DNA of 64,000 bases from Mortierella sp. BCC40632 (Eukaryota; Mortierellomycota; Mortierellomycetes; Mortierellales; Mortierellaceae): NCBI GenBank assembly GCA_011634665.1, contig WAEK01000010.1:1267001-1331000 (forward strand), written 5' to 3'. A program made the translations under genes and the position numbers. Each line of letters opens with the position of its first letter. Position 1 is the stretch's first letter. Below the pieces are notes generated by a model. The model searched no databases. It was not told the DNA's origin and saw only the letters and a program-made list of their open reading frames with translations. Below are positions 50,855 through 61,404 of the stretch, piece after piece.

Positions 50855-53800
50855 TTACTCGATCAAGAAAAACCTCTTCAAGCAATCCTCGTCTTTTTTC
50901 TTCCGTCGTCCCGCTTCGACTACCACAGGGTGGACGTTTGCCTTGTCCTGAAAAAGGGTTATGGTCTCGACTTCTGCTTTCTTCACTCCATCGCCTGCGT
51001 TCTGTGGCTTCAAGTCATTTACCAAATGACTGCCACTAGCAAGTTTCCAAAGCACTTCAAATACAGGTTTACGGCTGCTAATTCCCCAAGGAGAAAGTTC
51101 GTTGCTGCCACTGCTAGGTTCTAGCTCTTCAGCAATCCTGTTAATCTCCTGAACCTCTTCAATACATCTTTGCTGGAACAATTCCAGTCCCTGGACGACA
51201 GATGTAGGCACCGATGAACCTGAAAGGACATGTTCAAGAGATCGTTGTACCAATTGCATCGACACCAATGGCTCGCGGAACAGGTTGGGAGATTCCTTGT
51301 CAAAGAGAACCTTGTTTGGTTGAAGTGACTCTTGCACAATGCATGCTAAAGTACATACGAAGCAAAGTGAGACCTCATTAACAAAGCGGTCCTGAACACT
51401 CTTTGCATGTCATAAAAAATAACAAACTACACAAACCAGGAAAAAAAAAAAAAAAAAAAAATATGGGTTACATACCTGGTTTACCAATACCCATCAATTG
51501 AGTCACCAACGCATCTACCAACATCTGGCACTGGATTTCTTTGCCAGTACCAGCAAACAAGTCCAATTGATGGTCATAAACCAATGTCAATGCCTTCTCA
51601 GCTGAGATGGCTGATGGCAACTGAAGACCTTGAGAGACTACCAAAGCTGCCATCTCCCGAACCTCTTGTTCATCATCTTGCAACTGCCAAGTCAGTGCCT
51701 CAAAGAGCTCAAGGTAAGCTCTAGTGACCGTTTCGGAGAGTGAGTGAGACTGTGTTGGATCCAAAAGCTGGTCTGTAAAGAATGATGCGGACTCCATGGC
51801 CGCTTCACGAAGTTGCAACGTCTAGATTGTAGAGAGAACAGAGTGAGGTGAGTTTTCAGTATTCCAAAAATGCAAGATCATCTAAAAATGACTCTGTGTT
51901 GTACCTGATCTTCGTGAGCATGCTTGTGGATCGATTTGGCCCAACGGTTCAGGCAGTCAACTCGCAACGCTTCAGGGACGCTTGAGTCGTTCCAGATCTA
52001 AGAACGGATTAAGACAAGATAATGAGTACCGTAGTTGAAAGGACATAAACAGGGTTACACCCCCTCCACCTTTTGGATAAGTTAGAACCATTACCTGTGC
52101 AAAGACATTTCCAATAGCGGGTAGAATCGCCTCAACAACCGCAACACTGCCTGTTGCCTTGTCATCCATGCGCTTGAAGAGTCGATTCCAGAACTCAACA
52201 ATATCGAGTCCAGATCCATCACCGATCAATGCAGCAGCAGCAAAAGGTCGCTTCTTATCGCCAAGGGCCGTCATCATCGCTACCTCGACCCTAAGACACT
52301 CCAGGTTCTTTTCATTGTTGAACAAGAGCTGGATCACTGCCCGATGAATAGTTTCCGCATCCAATTGAGCCCGGAAGCTGTCCTGAGCACTCTCCCAAAG
52401 GGATTGAAGCGTCTCTAATGTCTCAAGTCTGACTTCGTAATCTGGATCGTTCAGTAGGGACACCACCAAGCTTATTGCTTGCTCCTTTGAAAGGACATTG
52501 TTCACTCCTGAAACGGTCGCCAGGATCACATTTCTAGCCATAAGTCGACGAACGAGATGTCCTCCAACTTGGTGTCGATACACTCCCTTTTCTTCCAAGA
52601 GTCCCACCAGGCAATAGTCAACCATGAAGTTACGAATACCCTTGAAGCACGCATCACTCAGGCGCTTCATCTCTTCTCTCTCTGTTTCTGCAGGCATGTT
52701 CACAGCTGTGTCCACGTCCATGTCCGAATCTGCTAAGATAGCTGTCCTGGCGTTGATAACCTGACCCGAATCGTCGCGTTCACTACCCATCCAGTCCTGT
52801 CCAAAGACAAATTCAGAGTAGATCGAGAGGACCATCCAACGATTCATCTGGCATCCGTATTGAAGCACTCGCTCCGTTACAGGACCGATAGCATCTGCGA
52901 ACCGGTTTGCAAATGATCGTCGAACTGCTCGATCTGCCACACCGCCTGATCCGCCACCTTCACTCTGCAAGTGTCCACGAAGCAAAAATTGGACCTGGAC
53001 CAACAATCCATGAATCTCGTTTTGACTTATCCTTGGCTTCAAGCATCCACGCAAGATATCTGTAACGACATTGACCAGATCTCTCGATGCGACCAGTGGA
53101 ATCAAGGCTCTAGCAGCCATCTCACGTGTCTTCCAGATGGCACTAGCGGCACATCTACGGACCAACACAACAAAAGGTTCCATGAGTCCACCACTGCCTT
53201 CAGTTGCGTCAGCAGGATCAGCCTCAAGACTTGGCTGCAATCTCGACAAGAGTGTCAGGACAGGATAGAGACCTGGATGAACACGATCTGTTGAGGACTC
53301 TGCACCCAAAAGTTGTTGGACAGCTACCTCAAGTTGAGTCTGGAGGAATCCACAAAGACCCTCGAGTCGTGCAAAGAGCTCGCGGCTTGTAATTCCATTG
53401 ATGGCCTGATGTTCATCGCGGACACGCTTGGCACCAAAGACACGATGTAACAATGTCGAGAACAACATCACACCACAGTTTCGAACTGCCCACGAAGGCG
53501 AAGAAAAAGCTCGGATCGAGAGTTCCAGACCCTGACCAACATAGGGCAATACAGATGTGCTAAGCTTGGCATCCATAAAGAGACGTCGAAGGACATTCAT
53601 GGCATGAATCTGGGGTAAGTCCACCTGTTGGTTCGCGTCAGCACTCACAGGCCTTTCGGCAATTGCCACCACACGGCGCATCACCATCGGCAATAGCGTT
53701 CGTCGTGTATCAGAAAGCTCTGCATTGACAATGGCGAGAATACAGAGAGGCAAACCTGCAGAACGTCGGGTCACAGAGATGGTATCGCTCAAAATCGAAT

Positions 53801-56800
53801 CCAAGTTCTCTTCCAGCCAGACGCGAGGGAGGGCGGCTAGCTCCGCGTCCTCAGAGTTCAACAGTCGAGTGCACAGCGAAATGAAGGCGGGGAATACAGA
53901 TGAGAAGGCTCCTGGATGTCGGATAGTTGTCAAGAGGCGACGGAAGAGAGTGCCTGCGCGGTCCATTGCTTGAGGCTCCAAGATACCCTCGACCTTTGTC
54001 GTCTTGTTCGAGAGTGTTGCTTTTGAAAGAACGAGCTCCATCAATGCGGAGGACTCCTTTACAGCTCTCCAGCAGTAGCTCAGGATAACTTGATGGTTCG
54101 GACCAGAGCTCTGTTCAAGGCTATCTTCATCTCCTCCAAAGGCACTGATCACAGCATCAATAGACTCCTCCATTTCCGTAAATGTGGCAGGGATATTTCC
54201 TTCAGGCGAAGGATTCGAAAGGACGCCCATGACAATTGAACACACCTCCTCCACAAGGCCCATCATGTCTGCATGAACCTTTTGCCAGAGTTGCCGGTGA
54301 TTGGTAACAAGGGGCGAAGAGTAGTCGATCGAGGAGAAGATATAACGCAAGCCGATCAGAGTTCCATGCATTGGGAAACGATGAGCGGCCTCCAACTGGT
54401 TCTGCTTTGCCTTGGCGATCTGGAACCGCAAAAGGTTTTGAAGGCGAGTGGCAAAGTCAACTGAGAAAGGAAATTAGGAAAAAAGAAAGAAAGAAAGAAA
54501 AAAGAAAAACTCTGGGTAAGCATGACAAAAGAATATTCAGAAATCGTACTGCCGCTACATCAATAGTCATATGAAGGCTACTCACCTGCTGGGTTGCCAG
54601 TCTCTGGAGCAGGAACAAGACCACTTGTCTCTTCGTACGGAATCTGAATGTCCCATCCAAGCTCAACGGCATATTTGACAAAAACAATCTTCAGCACTAA
54701 TCCACCGGAGTCACTTTCGCCTGCTCTCGTGCTTGTCAACCAGTCAAGACCCCAGCGAACTAGTTTGTCCACCTTTTCTTTTGTGTCATAGCCCGCAAAG
54801 GGAGCCTTGAATTGAGACAAAATATCAAATGTCTGTTCACGGCACTGGTCATAGGGATCCAACAATGAAATCAAGAGAGTCTTGACATGCTCTTCTGTGG
54901 CAATAGGAAGCTGGAAAGGGAATCGAGAGATTTCGTCCGCCTTGGCACCTGAAGGCAATGGAGTAGTTTCGATACCAAAGGTCTTGATGATCACTCCCAA
55001 GAGTCTCAAATTCGTCGCCACACGCTGGAAGGAAGATCCTGGATAGAGTGAAGAAAAGATATGCTCCAAAAGCCACTCCAGGAAAGATCTTGTCTCCGAA
55101 ATCTTGTCCTGGCGTTCCTTGATTTGGAGCTCGACCTGCTCTGGGGTGAGATTCTTTTGCCCCACAGGCGTATTCAGTCGGGTGACTTCACGGGCCAGGA
55201 CATAAATGTTTCCGCGGATGCGAAGCAAAAACTTAGCCATATGCGCAAAAAGTCTTTGGCGGAAGTCAGGGACGACCGAGTTCATGTTCAAAGGCAAGTA
55301 TTGCTTCAAGAGCTGGAATTCGATCGATGACACTGGAGTAGTCGAGCGCTTGGACTCACAGAGGATACCCAGAACATCTATCCGGACATCTGCAGAAGCA
55401 TGGTGCATGGCTGAATGGAACACAGAGATATCAATGTGACCCTGGCGCAGCTTCTTGGTCGAGTCGGACAATTTACTGACGTCTTTGTAGTGGCTCGAGT
55501 CCACAAGGTCCAGAGAGCGCGCAGTCTTAATTGCTGACACGATGGCATGGAATCGATATCCTTCATCAGAGACAAATCCAGCAAAAACAGGACTATGATC
55601 ATCCAAGACTTCCAAAAGAGTCCAAAAGGCTTCTGAACAAGTCGAAAAAAGTGGCGAAATGACAAAGTGGCCGAGATGCTTTCGGATCAGGTCATTCTCC
55701 GAAGTGAGGGCCTGAACAATTGACTTGAGCCAAAAGTCAATCCAAGGTTGCATTGCCGCTTTTCGCAACATTTGAATTTGTTCCGCATCTTTCTCGCTCA
55801 CAACTGCTACAGATTCACCGGCTCTTGCGGCAGAACGGCTTATCTTGACTGGTTTAGGTGGGATAAGTACGTTTGCCTGAGTTGCATCACGCTCGACGCA
55901 CTCCTTCCACGATCGTTCAATCATCGCATTGATCGCCACGGCCGCTCCTGGTGCTGTTGCAAGTTGTTCCAAGGCTGTGATGGCTTGAGCAAGGGTATCA
56001 GGTCGAATCTGGGTCACCTCAAGGATGGAGACACGACCGACCAAGATAGCAAGGATCGGATACTTTGATTTACGATGGCTGTCGGCCATGAGAATACGCT
56101 TTAGTAGCTGGGTCACGTATGTTGGGGTTTTCGCTCCATTCTGATCCATGGCTGACTTCAAGAATACAATGTCAAGCAGGAGCTCGAGAATGTTTCGGAC
56201 TTTGTGCTGGACGGCGTCGATAGGATCCTCCCAATAGTCAAGTACATAAGCAGTAAGCTTTTCCTGTGCCTGCTCATCAATGCCGTTAGCAAGCGCTCGC
56301 TTCATTGCCATTGAGGCCGAAGACTTTTCTCCGAGATGCAGCTTTGTTTGTTGAAGCCAATGACCCATGGTCTCAAAGGCACTGGTTTTGCTTGACATGT
56401 CCCTGGAGTTGGCGCAAAGATAGGCAATAGCATGGAAAAGCACCTGGTGCAATAACAGCTGTCCCTGCTGCTTGTCTTGATCCTCAAACACCTCAGGCGC
56501 ATACCAACGATTCAACTGTTCGATAGGCATGACCAATGCTTCTTGTCGAATGTTGGTTAACAGTCCACGAACGATTCCTAGCATGTACATTCCAGCGTCT
56601 TCCTCGCCAGGACCACACTTGTCACCCAGGTATGTGTTCCAGCCATAATCCATTTCGACCATAGCACGAGGAATCTCTGGCAAAAACGAATAGTCATTGC
56701 CGCCAGGACCGAAAACAAGATACGAGACTCGTCGAGTAACTTCCTGGACGCTTGGGGCTGTGAGATCGATGATGTTGGCAAAGAGCATGCCCGAGATTGA

Positions 56801-57934
56801 AGAGAGATCGCGGTGATATGCTGGAGAAGACGAGACGACGATAGCATCCTCAAGAATTCTGGTGATATAAGTTGGAGGTTGGTGCTTTGACGAAAGCTCG
56901 AATCGGCTGATATCCACAGCTTCCGATGGTCCGTTGGCGTTTGTTGCATTAATCAATCGAGAAAAAATGGCGAGGATCAACTTGAGAATAAACTCGATGT
57001 CCTGCATGGCTTCTGTATGTTCGCTTGGAGCCTGATCTCTCTCTACCTAAACCACAATAGGCATTGTCCGTTCTGTCATTAGCAACTGAATTGATTGTAA
57101 CAGCAGTCTGTTGATGGGACTCAAGGATCGGGCAGTCATTCCAGGATGGTCTTCCCAATAACCATCACTGTTGATTTACCTGCACATTAGTTGCCTGAAC
57201 ACGAGCATGAAGCAATACAGAGAGCCGATCCAAGATGGTGTCCAAGTCCGCGAGGAGTGCAGTTCGGCCCAACGCATAATCCAGAGTGGTGTACAGGCAA
57301 AGAGCTTTTTGATGCCATGCCATATCAATTTCGATCTGTGGCTGGCCAGAAACCTCCAGAATGTCACTCATGATGACGGATCGAAGCGCTCTGACGACAA
57401 CACCATCCTGGTCCGCCTCATCCCGCTGAAGAAGTGGCTGGAGTGACAAGAGTGCACTAAAAATTTGCTTCCGTGATCCTGGCTTGGCGGTGGCAAAGTA
57501 GTAGTATGCGATAAACTGTGAGAACGCGTTCTGAAAGTCCGACCTCTCCAAAAAGTCGCCATGTTTATCCTTTTGGACTTTCGCAGCTTGTTCTATTGAG
57601 CGTGGTTTTGAAGAGAGCTATAATTGTTAACATAAATTGAATGCATACTCAAGGTGGATCGATAATCGGAGGGCAATTGAGCATGGCGCGCATAGAATAG
57701 AAAGGCAAGCCTACCAATCTTCTTAAAAGCAGTAGCTTGTTGTTGGGTGGTGGTACGACCATATTTTTCCTGCTCCTGTTTGGATTCAGCAACAAAGTGG
57801 GCCCAGGCAGCAACCAGTGGTTGCTCGTCCTTGTGTACGACAAAAGGCGCAAGAAGCTGCGACCAGCATGGAGCATAGGGGACAGAGTGGTCCTTGGCTT
57901 GGAAAGCCTGTTTGGTTCGCTGATGCAGCACCAT
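50855..57934 (-). CDS. TRM732: THADA/Trm732 homologue (DUF2428, HEAT repeats)
   Basis: Seven phase-consistent exons: 57934-57649, 57592-57180, 57046-54586, 54460-52095, 51997-51905, 51821-51476, 51345-50855, 2151 aa. Alpha-helical HEAT-like repeats run throughout. The DUF2428 core is recognised around residues 1190-1450 by SYCWRAVKESSALMELVL, GAFSSVFPAFISLCTRLLN, VTRRSAGLPLCILAIV and WAVRNCGVMLFSTLLHRVFG. In yeast, Trm732 partners the methyltransferase Trm7 to make 2'-O-methyl on position 32 of tRNA anticodon loops, and the animal orthologue is THADA. Length is close to animal THADA and longer than yeast Trm732. The first ATG after an in-frame stop (57934) is taken as start. It is divergent from the Tsc13 gene, about 380 bp away. 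No signs of damage. Confidence 0.92.
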
Positions 57935-58316
57935 GATGGGGCTCTGGACAGGAATGGAATGGAGAAAGCCGATCCAGCCGAGAAGTTCTGATCAGAGCGT
58001 GCGATAGCAGCAAGAGAGCTGATCAGTGCATGAGGCCAGGCCGAGGCCGATTTTTTTTTTTACCGAGTCACCTTCAGCCACCCAGATGTGTGAGAGAGAA
58101 TAGAAGTTGACAGTAGCCCCAACGCAACGGCCTCCACTACGGCGGGTGCGGAGACAGAGTGGCCAGGGCCAATAGTTCATCTGTCATCGCTTTTTCAATC
58201 TTCCATCTCTCCGACGCGCCCCTCTTTTCTTCTTTCTTTTTTTCCATCTCACCTTTTCGCCTTTCTCCCCACTCTCCTTCCTCTCACCTTCTTCACTCTA
58301 CTCAAAGGCCACCACC
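57935..58316. promoter_or_regulatory. Divergent promoter, THADA / TSC13
   Basis: A short 382-bp head-to-head interval. The right half is pyrimidine-rich (TTTTCTTCTTTC...) ahead of the TSC13 ATG, whose context is CCACCATGA. A short T-run lies at about 58051-58060. Confidence 0.45.
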
Positions 58317-58701
58317 ATGAAGCTGGTCATTGCTCCTCGATCCGCAAAGTCGCGCAAGTTTCCAATCACCCTTGACCTCCCTGGAACCCCTAGCGAGGTC
58401 ACTGTTGACCAGGTCCAAACCGCGATCGCCGCAAAGTTCCCTCAGTTCTACCCCGACCGTCAGCGTTTGACTGTGGATAAGGTCGCTCTTGCTCAAGGAA
58501 AGACTCTTGCATCCTACAACATCAACGATGGTGATTCGGTTACATTCAAGGATCTCGGTAAGCAATGGCTCATAGGAATTCAAACACACGGTCAGCCGTC
58601 TGCAGCCATAGCCAGTCGGTGCTGTTATCGCACACTTGGCTCGTGTGCTCCAATTGTCACTGTGGCATGAAAACATGTGCACCGTACGGATTCCCCCCAA
58701 C

Positions 58702-58735
<34 letters not shown>

Positions 58736-59641
58736 TATCCTCGGTCACTCATATCTTGTGTCAATTGCCACATCGGTGCCTCTCTACCCCCTGGCATTAT
58801 CTTCTGGTGCATGAATAGGTCCTCAGTTGAGCTGGCGCACAGTCTTCCTGGTCGAGTATGGCGGCCCATTGGTGATCCACCCAATCATCTATTATTTGCC
58901 CTCGCTTTTCTATGGAAAGAGCTTTGAGCACAGCTGGATGCAACAGTACGTTCCAAGTTACTAGGATTTATTTTAGAGAACGCGTGCGTGAGACTTTTTT
59001 TTCTTCTTCTTATGCATGACTACTTGCTCTCGACTGACGCAGGAGATATCGATACTCTCGCCTATATATCCCTCTTTTCCTGCACATTTTTGATCTGTAG
59101 GGTGTCCTTCGCCATGGTGATGCTTCACTTCTTGAAGCGTGAGTACGAGACTGTGTTTGTCCACCGCTTCTCGCATGGAACGATGCCTCTTCGTAACCTT
59201 TTCAAGAACTCGGCTCACTACCATCTCTTGTCGGGACTCAACCTTGCCTACTGGGTCTATGGCCCCTGGAACGCTGCTGGAACGGATCTCGCAACCCGCA
59301 GTGAGGCTTTTGTCTATGGCTGCATCGCACTCTTCGCCTTTGCTGAGCTCTCCAACCTCCACACTCACATCACGCTCCGTGACTTGCGTCCTCCTGGCAC
59401 CAAGATCCGCAAGATTCCTCGCGGATATGGATTTGACTTGGTGTCGTGCCCTAACTACTTTTTCGAGACTTTGGCATGGGTGGCAGTGAGCCTTTTGACC
59501 TTCTCCTGGTCCGCACATCTCTTCCTTGTTGTTGCTGTCGGTCAGATGTACATTTGGGCTGTCAAGAAGCACAAGGGTTACCGCAAGGAGTTCTCAGACT
59601 ATCCTCGTGGCCGCAAGGCTATGTTCCCTTTGATTGCCTAA
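58317..59641 (+). CDS. TSC13: Very-long-chain enoyl-CoA reductase (Tsc13/TECR)
   Basis: Three exons, 58317-58557, 58819-58945, 59101-59641, 302 aa. The N-terminal ~80 residues form a ubiquitin-like fold (KLVIAPRSAKSRKFPITLDLP, LASYNINDGDSVTFKDLG). The steroid 5-alpha-reductase-like membrane domain follows, with EYGGPLVIHPIIYYLP, MLHFLKREYETVFVHRFSHGTMPLRNLFKNSAHY, RGYGFDLVSCPNYFFETLAWV and a C-terminus KGYRKEFSDYPRGRKAMFPLIA. It catalyses the last, NADPH-dependent step of the fatty acid elongation cycle in the ER, feeding sphingolipid synthesis. The conserved Lys/Tyr/Glu-rich motifs are present and length is normal. Intron 1 contains a T-run of about 30 (58706-58734). Confidence 0.95.
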
Positions 59642-59828
59642 AAACTACAAGTTTTGTCTTTTTTGGGATCTTTGTCCTCATTTTTCACACTTTCATAAAT
59701 TCCGTCCGCCCTTCATGACTGTCATATTTCATCACATGGCCAAAGGCCTTTTCGTTTTTTCTTTTTGCGTGCGCTCAGGCGAGTACACTGAATAAATCTT
59801 TTTCATTCATCGCAAAGTTATCTATCAT

Positions 59829-60987
59829 CTAAGCCTGGCAAAGGGAATCGTAGCCCGTAGTCTTGCAAGTCCAGTTCCACCATAACTTTTGCTTCTCAGG
59901 GTTGTAGCTTTCTTCGCTCGACTCGCTAGCAGCGTCTTCGGAAAAGTAAAGGCCATTCTTGACCCTGTTCTCACCCGAGATGGCGTGGTAGACGCGCGTG
60001 CCTGCCACTTCAACAGTGGTAGCGGCACTAATCTTGGAAAGGACATTGTCCATGAGCACTCGAGTTGCCAGACCCGCGTCACGCTTCAAATCAGTAGTCG
60101 GGACAAATCCAGGGCAGACCTATGATATCAGATGGTAGGAGAATATGCTCCGCAGTGGTGCGGGCAGTTCAAGACATGTTAGCAGACAAGGCGTAACCAA
60201 GTCAGTTAATAAACAAGACAGACAACAAAACCAGCATGAAATGGGGAAGCGCCCAAAGCTTGTCCAGGCAGAGAGGAGGGGGGGAACATCCGAAACAGAG
60301 GACATCGAATCTGAGACGCAGAGAGATGAAGATTCTACTTACCGCGTGGACATTGACGGTAGGGTCGTCCTTGAGTGACGCGGCGAGGACGTGCATGCAG
60401 ATCGTTTGGCAGAGCTTTGAATTGCGGTAGATGAGCATACCTTCAAACTCAACTGACCCGTTCACATTCTCAATCGTCAGCTCTGGTCCCTTCCCACGGC
60501 CAGTACCAGGCTTGTGAAGAGTTGACGAGACAAAGCACACAACCGAGGGCTCGCTTTCGGGAGTCTTTTCAGAACCCAAGCGAAGCAAAGGCAAGAGCCG
60601 TTGTGTCAACATGAACTGCGACAGGTGGTTGACCTGCATGTTCATCTCGTGGTTGTCCTCAGTCAAGGTACGCGAGTGGACCATCAACCCAGCATTGAGG
60701 ACCAACGTGTGGATACCATCAGGGAAGGACTTTGTCAAGTCATCTGCAAAGGCTTGAACCGACTTGAACGAGGCGAGATCCAATGGACGGTGCTCGATAG
60801 CGTTATGGGAAGCAGGGTCGATAAATCCTTGAAGCGCCTGGACACCCTTATCAGCACGTTTCTGGTCGCGGCATCCAAGGATCACACGGGTGTGCGTCTG
60901 AGAGGTAAGGATGTTCTTGGCAAGCTGGAAACCGATACCAATGTTTCCACCGGTAATGACATAAACTTTGGTTACAGGGGTAGCCAT
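59829..60987 (-). CDS. Short-chain dehydrogenase/reductase
   Basis: Two exons, 60987-60343 and 60119-59829, 311 aa. Classical Rossmann features: nucleotide-binding TGGNIGIG near residue 13, NAGLM, VCFVSST with the catalytic serine, and the YRNSKLC active-site Tyr-x-x-x-Lys. The CPGFVPTT segment after the active site is typical. No membrane segment or signal is seen. It resembles the retinol dehydrogenase/WWOX-like and Bli-4-like branches, but I cannot name the substrate. The start ATG at 60987 is immediately followed by the first beta-strand (VTKVYVITGG). It converges on TSC13, about 190 bp between stops. Confidence 0.9.
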
Positions 60988-61404
60988 GGCGAGGAAGAGA
61001 AGCGGTTTTTTTTTTATGAATTGGTGGAAGTGTGGATTGGCAAAGAGCACTTGAGTGGGATGTGGTGGAGAAAGTGAGAGGGAAAGAGAGAAAAAGTGAG
61101 AGAACGGAAGAGGACAAGCGTTATCAGATTCCTGTCCAGCCATGCGCAAAACCGGCTGCCAGATTGGGGGCTTAGACTAGGAGAATTGGCGGTGGCTGGC
61201 TTTTAATAAAAAAAAAAAAGTACTTCTTCTTGGCCTCGCCACCTTTTTACCATCCATTGTCGTGTCTCCTCCGAACCATCACATCGCGCAGCGTCTTGAG
61301 CCTAGACTGATCGACCAACAGGACTAGTTTGTGACCCGGATAGCAGGACAACTGGATAGCGGGAGAGCAGCTCTCAGCAAATTTTAAATTCTCGTAGCAA
61401 CACC
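60988..61404. promoter_or_regulatory. Divergent promoter, SDR / nucleoporin gene
   Basis: A 417-bp head-to-head interval. An A-run lies at about 61208-61219, with a GA-rich stretch at 61075-61110. No clear TATA box. Confidence 0.4.
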